This document shows, one piece after another, positions 16,001 through 26,427 of a DNA stretch of 64,000 nt. Source of the DNA: Amaranthus tricolor (Eukaryota > Streptophyta > Magnoliopsida > Caryophyllales > Amaranthaceae); the NCBI RefSeq assembly GCF_026212465.1, contig NC_080053.1, positions 1,294,038 through 1,358,037 on the forward strand. Direction: 5' to 3'. A program made the translations under genes and the position numbers. Under the pieces are notes generated by a model. That model did no database searches, was not told the DNA's origin, and worked only from the letters and a program-made list of their open reading frames with translations. Every line of letters starts with the position of its first letter. Positions within the stretch are counted from its first letter, which is position 1.

Positions 16001-18514
16001 TGTATCATGTTCAGCTATTTTTCTAAAAATTCTTTGAGCAAATAATTTTGGTAGTCCTGATATAAATTTTTCTTTCCAAAAACTTTGATTGCAATCTTGT
16101 CTTTGTAAAACATAACTAAAGAAGGTATCTTTATACCATCTATAGTCACTTAATGTTGGGCAACGTAAATTTTGTAAAATCGTTTCTCCAGAAGAAAGAG
16201 TTTGAGTAGGGTTACCGACAAAATGAAAGGCAATAACTATGATTAAGAAATCACAGCAGTCAGATTTTTGAAATACATTTCCTTGATCATCCATGATGTC
16301 AGTAACGTGATTCAAAATTTCTAATCTGTCTTGTAAAGTGAGAAGATTATCCCACCAGTTTTTTAATTGCCCAGTAAAACCTGATATAATAAAACCAAAA
16401 ATTATTTGTTCATCCAAAGGTTTTGCCTTGTAAGCTACAATAGCCATTCCCATATTTTGAAGAGTATTAAGAATTTCATAATCAGATTTTCCATCTATGT
16501 TCCATTCATGGATCATATCTGGGGAAAAGGATTTGGAGGTAAATGTAGACCTTTCTTCATATTGAAGATCAACAGGAGTAGGCCTAGGATAATAGTTTTT
16601 TGTAGGGATATTCTTCCAAGATGATCGTATTTTATTAATTTGATGAGGATCATTATCAGATTCTTGAAATTGCTTTGCAACTTTTGAAATGATTAAAGAC
16701 TCAGAATTTTCTTCATCAGAAGATATCTCTGAACTTTGATATTTACTCAAAACCTTAATATGACTTGGACTATCTGCTAATTTTTGTAAAGATTTTTGAA
16801 TTTTATCTAACACTGCAGAATTAGAGTTAGAAGAAGTAAAACCATTTTTTGGAAACATTTGAGTCATAGGTATAGTTAATCCTGGTGGTTTGAAATGCGG
16901 TGCAGAAACCTTATTAGATCCTAATGATGCAATCGTATTAGGGGCTATGGATCTAGAGGTTTCTTTTTGTAAATTATCAACCTTATTTGAAAGTTGATCT
17001 ACTTGTGTAGCAACGGTATGAAGGATTTGATTTGTAAAATTATTTTGATGATAAATTTTAATGATGTCTTCTACATTTGGAGTTTTATCTGTTTGATCTA
17101 CTCTTCCTTCTTTAAAAGGACTAGCCTTTATTTCACGGTCATAATAGGGAAAAGTAATATTTTGTAATGGTGGATGAACTGAACTAATTGTTTGTCCATC
17201 CTTCAAAACCCAATTTTTTTGAAGTTTGGTTTGTACAAATATGTGATTTTGAGAATATGGATTAGCAATACCTTGTTTTTCACAAAACAATAAAAACCAT
17301 GTAAAAAACGGGATATTAATTTGAATAGTATTCATATCTTTATACCATACATCTCTTATTGAGTCTTTAAAGGAGCGAGGAAAAGATCTAAACCAATCTC
17401 GATGTTCAGCATTGTGAGAGGAATTAAATTCATCTCTTAGATAGTTTTTATCTATTTCAAAATCTTTAGTAATTGTATTGATAGAGTCAAAATTTTGCAT
17501 ATCAGACATTGTGGGAGATGCAGGTCTAGATGAAGAGATTTGAGAAGTTTGAGAAGCATTTGCTTCATATTCAGGAATAGGAGATTTATATCTGACTTTG
17601 ATTGGTTCAGAAATGACTGAAGTTGTTTTTTGAGGAAAAGAAAAAGATCTTCGTGGATAGTTGGAAGAAGAGGTACAAGGAGAACTAGATAATTCTCTCA
17701 TAGACCCAAACCTTATAAGAACTTTATTTTCGTCTTCCTCAATGCATTCTATTTCTTGTCTTATGTTTCTAGGAGGCATTGGATTTGAGAATTGAAATGT
17801 CTCAGGAATAGAAATTTGATCCCATCTCAAGGTTTTTGCTGTAGAAACTATTGATTTAGTATTCTCAGCATGAACCTCTATAAAAATAGTTTCTTCTTTT
17901 GAAGAAGCCTCATGTATGAATTTTGGATTAACTGTGGAATTCATTAATCTAAAATAAACACGGAAAACAATTGCAAAATTTCTAGCAAACTCTTTAAATT
18001 TATTATTTAAGATTTGAATATCTAAAATTAATGAAGATAAGATTAATGGGTCTTGAAGATCTACTGTAAAGTTTGGAAAACAATTGAAATATATTGGGCC
18101 ATTACAGATATTAGTTTGAATCATAGCCAAAACAGAATCTTTATAATTATTAAGTCGATCGTCTCTGAGAGCTAGGAAAATTGGACAATCAACTCCTTTA
18201 TGAACTAATGGTTTTATTCCTATTTGAACAAGGCCAAAATGAATGAATCTAAATCTGTGTTTGAGATAAGCTTTAATGCTGGATTCTGAAAGTAAATGCA
18301 TAGTTTCAGATTCTTTTTGAATGCTTCTAGTCTCTTCATGAGTTTTGATGCTAAATGCAGTCTTAAAATCAGTAATGCCTATATGATAAATTTTTGTAAG
18401 ATTTTCTTTTGGAATTTCCCAATTTGAAAAGTTCTTTTCTATATGAACTTCACTACTTTGAATTATATTATTAGGTGATCCTAAACTAATAGCTTTCCTT
18501 AACCAGTTTGCCAT
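12974..18514 (-). CDS. Viral ORF1 polyprotein, full length: MP-CP-PR-RT-RNase H (copy 3)
   Basis: An open frame of 1,846 residues. I chose the ATG at 18514 because the open frame further upstream starts at a non-ATG codon and this ATG directly follows a short upstream ORF. Order: 30K-type movement protein (about residues 70-190); a long linker with a Trp/Phe-rich patch; coat-protein region (about 550-960) with zinc knuckle at 948-961; aspartic protease Asp1205-Ser-Gly-Ala-Asp; reverse transcriptase with Tyr-Ile-Asp-Asp at 1555-1558; RNase H with Asp1704. Its protease would be expected to cleave the product into movement, capsid and polymerase parts. There are no stops or frameshifts, so the insertion is young by this measure. 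Activity cannot be judged from sequence. Confidence 0.92.
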   Translation of the reverse strand: MANWLRKAISLGSPNNIIQSSEVHIEKNFSNWEIPKENLTKIYHIGITDFKTAFSIKTHEETRSIQKESETMHLLSESSIKAYLKHRFRFIHFGLVQIGIKPLVHKGVDCPIFLALRDDRLNNYKDSVLAMIQTNICNGPIYFNCFPNFTVDLQDPLILSSLILDIQILNNKFKEFARNFAIVFRVYFRLMNSTVNPKFIHEASSKEETIFIEVHAENTKSIVSTAKTLRWDQISIPETFQFSNPMPPRNIRQEIECIEEDENKVLIRFGSMRELSSSPCTSSSNYPRRSFSFPQKTTSVISEPIKVRYKSPIPEYEANASQTSQISSSRPASPTMSDMQNFDSINTITKDFEIDKNYLRDEFNSSHNAEHRDWFRSFPRSFKDSIRDVWYKDMNTIQINIPFFTWFLLFCEKQGIANPYSQNHIFVQTKLQKNWVLKDGQTISSVHPPLQNITFPYYDREIKASPFKEGRVDQTDKTPNVEDIIKIYHQNNFTNQILHTVATQVDQLSNKVDNLQKETSRSIAPNTIASLGSNKVSAPHFKPPGLTIPMTQMFPKNGFTSSNSNSAVLDKIQKSLQKLADSPSHIKVLSKYQSSEISSDEENSESLIISKVAKQFQESDNDPHQINKIRSSWKNIPTKNYYPRPTPVDLQYEERSTFTSKSFSPDMIHEWNIDGKSDYEILNTLQNMGMAIVAYKAKPLDEQIIFGFIISGFTGQLKNWWDNLLTLQDRLEILNHVTDIMDDQGNVFQKSDCCDFLIIVIAFHFVGNPTQTLSSGETILQNLRCPTLSDYRWYKDTFFSYVLQRQDCNQSFWKEKFISGLPKLFAQRIFRKIAEHDTDKEQALNNTTYGGLFAFIKKEGLSLCEELKLQAKYTSEKKQSRKEIGCFCEAFGMEAIRAPSTKKKIKKQFSKFSKDKNKNSYPSYYRKKRGKKNFGNFRKSNKAFKIFCYSCGKPGHKANACTTKKKIQELFINDSELGDKISKILLQTPESTSSSSSEKEDDEILQINDQTSDSESSISSSPIKCINVLTDKEKNVEFLFDLVDKIQDKEIKRETLLKLKTMVLGETSTSKNKESIPIPQIEPFNISKLLEKYSSKEMTSKLIPIKNQTLSVKDLQLEINKIKEDIISIKNSLKHLEIKDFELETKLSILENPIYKENLSLGKEKVNGDDDDFITVINKINFQKWYAPVTFQIGDFQKTYIALIDSGADQNCLREGLVPTKFYEKTKTRLYSANSSPMDIKYKISKGKIINENYSFTNTFIIINDIKEEIILGTPFLTQIYPFWVDDKGVHTKILGKQLSFPFLSPMLQKDINLLQNSSVIQSINLIKQKEFQISSLKEEISFQRIEEQLQQSKLQQKIFNLENIFKSKVCADIPNAFWDRKRHIVTLPYEKDFSKKNIPTKARPIQMNSEHLEFCKKEIQTLLDKKLITPSKSPWSCAAFYVMNAAEKERGVPRLVINYKPLNKVLQWIRYPIPNKRDLINRLYKAKIFSKFDMKSGFWQIQIAKEDRYKTAFTVPFGHYEWNVMPFGLKNAPSEFQHIMNDIFNQFSSFIIVYIDDVLIFSHDIDQHFKHLHIFLNTVEKNGLVVSATKMKLFQTKIRFLGHDIYKGTIKPITRSLEFAEKFPNEIKDKTQLQRFLGCLNYISDFFPKLRQICMPLFQRLQKNPPPWSEIHTKTIIELKQKIKSLPCLGIPDPSAFMIVETDASEIGYGGILKQRIDTKEQLVRFHSGLWLGPQKNYSTIKKEILSIVLCVSKFQDDLYNKKFLIRIDCKSAKEVLEKDVKNIVSKQIFARWQAILSVFDFQIEHIRGESNSLPDFLTREFLQGHHNAKEEESARKTQRVPEFR

Positions 18515-18534
18515 TAATAAATTAAATGTTGCAT
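18514..18534 (-). CDS. Six-codon upstream ORF abutting ORF1 start
   Basis: Between primer site and ORF1 the only other ATG (18534) opens a six-codon frame. Its TAA stop shares its last A with the ORF1 start codon, giving the string TAATG. Such an overlap suits termination-reinitiation, a mechanism known in other compact viral messages. The R-U5 segment and the rest of the leader contain no ATG, unlike the uORF-rich leader of CaMV. Translation is inferred. Confidence 0.5.
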   Translation of the reverse strand: MQHLIY

Positions 18535-18702
18535 AAACTAAATATGACTGAATTGAATGGGAACAGTGGGACCACCTAACCGAGAACACCAAGACTTAAA
18601 ATGGCTTACCAACAACTTAATTAGGCTGACCAAGCACTTTACCAACACTCAATACAAATGCAATTTAATAAATGCACAATTAATCAATTTAATAACTTAC
18701 TG
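18515..18702 (-). promoter_or_regulatory. Viral leader between primer site and ORF1 (copy 3)
   Basis: In viral sense this 188-nt leader runs from the primer site to the ORF1 start. Its first 57 nt are kept in the two deletion copies. Its last 21 nt hold the small upstream ORF. It is absent from the inverted plus-strand copy, where the primer site joins directly into ORF1. Confidence 0.75.
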
Positions 18703-18714
18703 GCTCTGATACCA
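18703..18714 (-). other. tRNA-Met primer binding site (copy 3) next to inverted junction
   Basis: The minus strand reads TGGTATCAGAGC. Only eight more viral bases (18715-18722) follow before the head-to-head junction with plus-strand ORF2 at 18722/18723. The junction has no overlapping bases and no filler that I can see. Confidence 0.9.
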
Positions 18715-18722
18715 ATAGGGAG

Positions 18723-19258
18723 AAGAATGCAATGAGGGTTTCACAACTTTTGTTGCCAATTCAAATTATCAAGCTTATGAAACTCCAGTCATGTTTCATG
18801 CAGAATTTAAAATTCCATGGATTCTATGTTGGAGTTACTGTCTCAAACAACACCTTCCACGTCCATATCCATATTCATTAATAAGAGAATTCAAAATTAA
18901 ATGGTGGGACAAATTTACCTTAGAAATTTGTTCAACAAAAAATGTTATCTCCTTTTTTCAAACCGGTATAAAAATGGAATACCAATCTCCATCAACCACC
19001 AACAAACCTTCACCCTCAAAAGCAACATCAAATTCAAACTCTCCTCAACACAATAAAAATCCCAAAGTAGAAAGTCCAAATTCAGAATCATTATCTAAAG
19101 TCCAGAAAGCTATTCTCAAAAAGATTCTTGAAGATCCACAATATGCAAAGAAAATATTATCAGAAGAATCCTCTGATGAGATTTTATCGGAGTTTTCAAA
19201 TGAGTCTTATGATCCAACATTTGGTGGCCCATTTGCTCAAGATCCATACGACTTTTAA
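18723..19258 (+). pseudogene. Viral ORF2 C-terminal fragment (inverted segment)
   Basis: The plus-strand ORF2 frame starts at 18725 with residue 258 and runs to the normal stop at 19256-19258. It includes the end of the aromatic core, the Trp-Trp-Asp-Lys motif and the acidic tail. The first 257 residues are missing because the inverted junction cuts the frame. The first Met in frame is at 18791, but this is not a native start. Confidence 0.9.
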
Positions 19259-19804
19259 TATTGAGTTCACAAAAGTTCAATTCAAATGTTCAACAACTCA
19301 AATTAATTCATCCGGAAGCACAAACGTAAGCAATGACGAAATCAAAAGTATCATTCAAATGTTCAACAACTCAAATTAATTCATCCGGAAGCACAAACGT
19401 AAGCAATGACGAAATCAAAAGCATCTCCAACAGTAATTCAAAGCATCTTCAACAGTAAAGCATCTCCAACAGTGATTCAAAGCATCTTCAACAGTAAAGC
19501 ATCTTCAATAGTAATTCAAAGCATCTTCTACAGTATTATAGTGTAACTTTAATAATTATGTTTGTACTATTTCTCTTTAATTTCTTATTGGAAGAGCAGA
19601 TTGCACCTTATCTCTTCCTTTGTGTATAAATAAAGTGTCTAGCTCTAAGATGAGAGCATCCTGTAATTTTCTTTTGTTTAAGTCTTATCTCAAATAAATC
19701 TAACTTTCTTTACTTATCTTATTATTATCAATTATATAATAAGATTTATATCCACAAAATTATTAAATTATTTTCTCTATCGATCCTGTACTCCCTATTG
19801 GTAT
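19259..19804 (+). promoter_or_regulatory. Viral intergenic region, promoter, R-U5 and broken primer site
   Basis: As-1-like elements are at 19324-19338 and 19397-19411, followed by the 39-bp dimeric repeat and a TATA box at 19625-19634. The R-U5-like segment runs to about 19798. The primer site is cut after TGGTAT; the next bases are ORF1 codon 45 onward, with a two-base AT overlap at the break. The leader and ORF1 start are lost, so this promoter faces a headless ORF1. Confidence 0.8.
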
Positions 19805-22800
19805 ATAGGCATTACTGATTTTAAGACTGCATTTAGCATCAAAACTCATGAAGAGACTAGAAGCATTCAAAAAGAATCTGAAACTATGCATTTACTTTCA
19901 GAATCCAGCATTAAAGCTTATCTCAAACACAGATTTAGATTCATTCATTTTGGCCTTGTTCAAATAGGAATAAAACCATTAGTTCATAAAGGAGTTGATT
20001 GTCCAATTTTCCTAGCTCTCAGAGACGATCGACTTAATAATTATAAAGATTCTGTTTTGGCTATGATTCAAACTAATATCTGTAATGGCCCAATATATTT
20101 CAATTGTTTTCCAAACTTTACAGTAGATCTTCAAGACCCATTAATCTTATCTTCATTAATTTTAGATATTCAAATTTTAAATAATAAATTTAAAGAGTTT
20201 GCTAGAAATTTTGCAATTGTTTTCCGTGTTTATTTTAGATTAATGAATTCCACAGTTAATCCAAAATTCATACATGAGGCTTCTTCAAAAGAAGAAACTA
20301 TTTTTATAGAGGTTCATGCTGAGAATACTAAATCAATAGTTTCTACAGCAAAAACCTTGAGATGGGATCAAATTTCTATTCCTGAGACATTTCAATTCTC
20401 AAATCCAATGCCTCCTAGAAACATAAGACAAGAAATAGAATGCATTGAGGAAGACGAAAATAAAGTTCTTATAAGGTTTGGGTCTATGAGAGAATTATCT
20501 AGTTCTCCTTGTACCTCTTCTTCCAACTATCCACGAAGATCTTTTTCTTTTCCTCAAAAAACAACTTCAGTCATTTCTGAACCAATCAAAGTCAGATATA
20601 AATCTCCTATTCCTGAATATGAAGCAAATGCTTCTCAAACTTCTCAAATCTCTTCATCTAGACCTGCATCTCCCACAATGTCTGATATGCAAAATTTTGA
20701 CTCTATCAATACAATTACTAAAGATTTTGAAATAGATAAAAACTATCTAAGAGATGAATTTAATTCCTCTCACAATGCTGAACATCGAGATTGGTTTAGA
20801 TCTTTTCCTCGCTCCTTTAAAGACTCAATAAGAGATGTATGGTATAAAGATATGAATACTATTCAAATTAATATCCCGTTTTTTACATGGTTTTTATTGT
20901 TTTGTGAAAAACAAGGTATTGCTAATCCATATTCTCAAAATCACATATTTGTACAAACCAAACTTCAAAAAAATTGGGTTTTGAAGGATGGACAAACAAT
21001 TAGTTCAGTTCATCCACCATTACAAAATATTACTTTTCCCTATTATGACCGTGAAATAAAGGCTAGTCCTTTTAAAGAAGGAAGAGTAGATCAAACAGAT
21101 AAAACTCCAAATGTAGAAGACATCATTAAAATTTATCATCAAAATAATTTTACAAATCAAATCCTTCATACCGTTGCTACACAAGTAGATCAACTTTCAA
21201 ATAAGGTTGATAATTTACAAAAAGAAACCTCTAGATCCATAGCCCCTAATACGATTGCATCATTAGGATCTAATAAGGTTTCTGCACCGCATTTCAAACC
21301 ACCAGGATTAACTATACCTATGACTCAAATGTTTCCAAAAAATGGTTTTACTTCTTCTAACTCTAATTCTGCAGTGTTAGATAAAATTCAAAAATCTTTA
21401 CAAAAATTAGCAGATAGTCCAAGTCATATTAAGGTTTTGAGTAAATATCAAAGTTCAGAGATATCTTCTGATGAAGAAAATTCTGAGTCTTTAATCATTT
21501 CAAAAGTTGCAAAGCAATTTCAAGAATCTGATAATGATCCTCATCAAATTAATAAAATACGATCATCTTGGAAGAATATCCCTACAAAAAACTATTATCC
21601 TAGGCCTACTCCTGTTGATCTTCAATATGAAGAAAGGTCTACATTTACCTCCAAATCCTTTTCCCCAGATATGATCCATGAATGGAACATAGATGGAAAA
21701 TCTGATTATGAAATTCTTAATACTCTTCAAAATATGGGAATGGCTATTGTAGCTTACAAGGCAAAACCTTTGGATGAACAAATAATTTTTGGTTTTATTA
21801 TATCAGGTTTTACTGGGCAATTAAAAAACTGGTGGGATAATCTTCTCACTTTACAAGACAGATTAGAAATTTTGAATCACGTTACTGACATCATGGATGA
21901 TCAAGGAAATGTATTTCAAAAATCTGACTGCTGTGATTTCTTAATCATAGTTATTGCCTTTCATTTTGTCGGTAACCCTACTCAAACTCTTTCTTCTGGA
22001 GAAACGATTTTACAAAATTTACGTTGCCCAACATTAAGTGACTATAGATGGTATAAAGATACCTTCTTTAGTTATGTTTTACAAAGACAAGATTGCAATC
22101 AAAGTTTTTGGAAAGAAAAATTTATATCAGGACTACCAAAATTATTTGCTCAAAGAATTTTTAGAAAAATAGCTGAACATGATACAGATAAAGAACAAGC
22201 TCTTAATAATACTACTTATGGAGGACTTTTCGCTTTCATTAAAAAGGAAGGTCTTTCTTTATGTGAAGAACTCAAACTCCAAGCCAAATATACCTCTGAA
22301 AAGAAACAATCTAGGAAAGAAATTGGATGTTTCTGTGAAGCATTTGGTATGGAAGCTATTAGAGCTCCCTCTACAAAAAAGAAAATTAAAAAACAATTTT
22401 CTAAATTTTCAAAAGATAAAAATAAAAATTCTTATCCTTCTTATTATCGAAAGAAACGAGGAAAGAAAAATTTCGGAAATTTCCGAAAATCAAACAAAGC
22501 TTTCAAAATCTTTTGTTATTCGTGTGGAAAACCTGGACATAAAGCAAATGCTTGTACCACAAAGAAAAAGATTCAAGAATTATTTATTAACGACTCTGAG
22601 CTAGGAGATAAAATATCCAAAATATTATTACAAACCCCTGAGTCTACTTCTTCTTCTTCTTCAGAAAAGGAAGATGACGAAATTTTACAAATTAATGATC
22701 AAACTTCTGATTCTGAATCTTCGATTTCTTCCTCTCCTATCAAATGCATTAATGTTTTAACAGATAAAGAGAAAAATGTGGAATTTCTTTTTGATCTCGT

Positions 22801-25288
22801 TGACAAAATCCAAGATAAAGAGATCAAAAGAGAAACCCTTTTGAAACTCAAAACTATGGTTTTGGGTGAAACCTCTACCTCTAAAAACAAAGAAAGTATT
22901 CCAATTCCTCAAATTGAACCTTTCAATATTTCAAAATTATTAGAAAAATACTCTTCCAAAGAAATGACTTCTAAATTAATTCCTATTAAGAATCAAACTC
23001 TTTCGGTCAAAGATCTTCAACTTGAAATAAATAAAATCAAAGAAGACATCATTTCTATCAAAAATAGTTTAAAGCATTTAGAAATCAAAGATTTCGAACT
23101 TGAAACAAAATTATCTATTTTAGAAAACCCCATCTATAAAGAAAATCTTTCTTTGGGAAAAGAGAAAGTTAATGGGGATGATGATGATTTTATCACTGTT
23201 ATTAATAAAATTAATTTTCAAAAATGGTATGCACCAGTTACTTTTCAAATTGGAGATTTTCAAAAAACCTATATTGCTTTAATTGATAGTGGAGCGGATC
23301 AAAATTGCTTAAGGGAAGGATTAGTCCCAACTAAATTTTATGAAAAAACAAAAACTCGGTTATATAGTGCAAATAGTTCACCCATGGATATTAAATATAA
23401 AATTTCAAAAGGAAAGATCATAAATGAAAATTATAGTTTTACTAATACTTTCATTATTATTAATGATATTAAGGAAGAAATAATATTAGGCACTCCCTTT
23501 TTAACACAAATTTATCCTTTTTGGGTTGATGACAAAGGTGTTCATACAAAAATTTTAGGGAAACAATTATCATTTCCTTTTTTAAGTCCCATGTTACAAA
23601 AAGATATTAATTTATTACAAAATTCTTCAGTAATACAAAGTATAAATTTAATAAAACAAAAAGAATTTCAAATTTCTTCTTTAAAAGAAGAAATTTCTTT
23701 TCAAAGGATTGAAGAACAATTACAACAATCAAAATTGCAACAAAAAATTTTTAATTTAGAAAATATTTTTAAATCAAAAGTTTGTGCTGATATTCCAAAT
23801 GCCTTTTGGGATAGAAAAAGGCATATTGTCACATTGCCATATGAAAAAGATTTCTCTGAAAAAAATATTCCTACAAAAGCTAGACCCATCCAAATGAATT
23901 CTGAGCATCTTGAATTCTGCAAGAAAGAAATTCAAACTCTTTTAGATAAAAAATTAATAACTCCATCCAAATCTCCTTGGAGCTGTGCAGCATTTTATGT
24001 TATGAATGCAGCAGAAAAAGAAAGAGGAGTTCCTAGATTAGTTATTAATTACAAACCTTTAAACAAAGTTCTTCAATGGATAAGATATCCAATCCCAAAT
24101 AAAAGAGATTTAATTAATCGCTCATATAAAGCCAAAATATTTTCAAAATTTGATATGAAATCTGGTTTCTGGCAAATACAAATTGCTAAAGAAGATAGGT
24201 ATAAAACTGCATTCACGGTACCATTTGGACATTATGAGTGGAATGTAATGCCTTTTGGACTTAAAAATGCTCCTTCTGAATTTCAACATATAATGAATGA
24301 TATTTTCAATCAATTTTCTTCATTCATAATTGTTTATATAGATGATGTTTTAATTTTTTCTCATGATATTGATCAACATTTCAAACATTTACATATATTT
24401 CTAAACACTGTTGAAAAAAATGGTTTAGTAGTTTCTGCCACTAAAATGAAATTATTTCAAACAAAAATTAGATTTTTGGGACATGACATTTATAAAGGAA
24501 CAATCAAGCCAATTACAAGGTCTTTAGAATTTGCAGAAAAATTCCCTAACGAAATTAAAGACAAAACCCAGTTACAAAGATTTTTGGGATGTCTAAATTA
24601 TATATCAGATTTTTTCCCAAAGCTCAGACAAATTTGCATGCCCCTCTTTCAAAGACTTCAAAAAAATCCGCCTCCCTGGTCAGAAATTCATACTAAGACT
24701 ATTATTGAATTAAAACAAAAAATCAAATCACTTCCATGTCTAGGCATTCCAGATCCATCTGCATTCATGATAGTAGAAACAGATGCATCAGAAATAGGAT
24801 ATGGTGGCATATTAAAACAAAGAATAGATACAAAAGAACAATTAGTTAGATTTCATTCAGGTCTCTGGCTCGGACCTCAAAAAAATTATTCTACCATTAA
24901 AAAGGAAATTTTATCTATAGTACTATGCGTTTCAAAATTTCAAGATGATCTTTACAACAAAAAATTTTTGATAAGGATCGACTGCAAATCTGCAAAAGAG
25001 GTTCTAGAAAAGGATGTCAAAAACATTGTTTCTAAACAAATTTTTGCAAGATGGCAAGCAATTTTATCAGTATTTGATTTTCAAATAGAGCATATAAGAG
25101 GCGAAAGTAACTCTCTCCCTGATTTCTTAACCAGAAGAATCAGCAAGAAAAACTCAAAGGGTTCCAGAGTTCAGATGATTACGAAATGGAACCAGATCCA
25201 AAACCAAACAAAACAGAACAAAATAAATTTTCATCCTCCAAAAATCTTCAAACTACCCTATCCATTTCAAACAAATTTACTCAACTAA
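19804..25288 (+). pseudogene. Viral ORF1, N-terminally truncated and frameshifted at its end
   Basis: The ORF1 frame is open from the junction (residue 45 of the intact protein). The first in-frame Met is at 19886 (residue 72), within the movement-protein region. Coat-protein zinc knuckle (from 22514), protease, reverse transcriptase Tyr-Ile-Asp-Asp (24335-24346) and RNase H are intact. At about 25134 a 35-bp deletion shifts the frame, replacing the native C-terminus with unrelated residues to a stop at 25288. Compared with the minus-strand copies it has Lys-to-Glu (near 23858) and Leu-to-Ser (near 24122) changes in the polymerase region. This copy belongs to a slightly different lineage from the inverted concatemer. 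Confidence 0.9.
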
Positions 25289-26427
25289 ATGATTTTCCCC
25301 CACTTCCATATTCACAAATTGTTCAAGAGCCTACTTCACAAAATATTATTTCAAATTCAAAACAAAAAGAACCAACTACAAAAATACCAACACAAAGCTT
25401 TACCAAATCTGCATACATTACAAAAACCGAAATAGAAAATGTATATCTCACTAATTTTACAATTCCTCAAAGCCCACAAATTATTAATTCAATCAATCAA
25501 AAAACTTTTCCAAAAGGTTGCGAATGGATACCAGAAAATCGTTTTAAAACTCAAAGGTTTTATGAATTTATTTTAGTAGATTCAAACTCTGTTGAAATCC
25601 AACATATCAAGGATTCTTCAGAAAAAATAATTTATTCAAAATGTATTTTTAAGAAAATTATTTCGTCTGTAGAATGGGGAGACCCTTATGCAAAACGAAT
25701 TTTTTCAAAAAGATTTTTCCCTCAAAATTACTCATACTATGATTACAAAATGGCCTGGTATAGAGCATTTTTATTCAGACCATTTGATCATTCATGGTTT
25801 TTTATATTTGACAAATATTGTCCAAAGAAATATCCTATGTGGTTTTATCATTGGTGGTATTTATTTGGACCAACTCCTCAAATTTATCCAAAAGAATGCA
25901 ATGAGGGTTTCACAACTTTTGTTGCCAATTCAAATTATCAAGCTTATGAAACTCCAGTCATGTTTCATGCAGAATTTAAAATTCCATGGATTCTATGTTG
26001 GAGTTACTGTCTCAAACAACACCTTCCACGTCCATATCCATATTCATTAATAAGAGAATTCAAAATTAAATGGTGGGACAAATTTACCTTAGAAATTTGT
26101 TCAACAAAAAATGTTATCTCCTTTTTTCAAACCGGTATAAAAATGGAATACCAATCTCCATCAACCACCAACAAACCTTCACCCTCAAAAGCAACATCAA
26201 ATTCAAACTCTCCTCAACACAATAAAAATCCCAAAGTAGAAAGTCCAAATTCAGAATCATTATCTAAAGTCCAGAAAGCTATTCTCAAAAAGATTCTTGA
26301 AGATCCACAATATGCAAAGAAAATATTATCAGAAGAATCCTCTGATGAGATTTTATCGGAGTTTTCAAATGAGTCTTATGATCCAACATTTGGTGGCCCA
26401 TTTGCTCAAGATCCATACGACTTTTAA
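25136..26427 (+). pseudogene. Viral ORF2 lacking its start codon
   Basis: The ORF2 frame is open to the normal stop at 26425-26427, but the 35-bp deletion at about 25134 removed the native ATG and the first codons. The first remaining in-frame Met is at 25186 (residue 22 of 434). There is a Glu-to-Lys change near 25692 relative to the other copies. The rest of the aromatic core and acidic tail is intact. Confidence 0.88.

Larger units (their letters stand above)
11185..18714 (-). mobile_element. Complete endogenous caulimovirid genome unit (7,530 bp)
   Basis: One full primer-site-to-primer-site unit on the minus strand: primer site (18703-18714), leader, ORF1 (18514 to 12974), ORF2 (13029 to 11725), intergenic promoter, then R-U5 up to the next primer site. 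Both frames are open from end to end. The lack of integrase and LTRs and the presence of a movement protein separate it from LTR retrotransposons. Movement, coat, protease, RT and RNase H in one polyprotein followed by a second unknown ORF fits Florendovirus best, with Petuvirus as the alternative. Genus assignment would need an RT phylogeny. Confidence 0.88.

Noticed and set aside
18515..18592. 26 extra N-terminal codons of ORF1 from 18592
   Set aside because: The upstream frame opens at TTG. The ATG at 18514 is preceded by the uORF overlap and gives a more plausible start.
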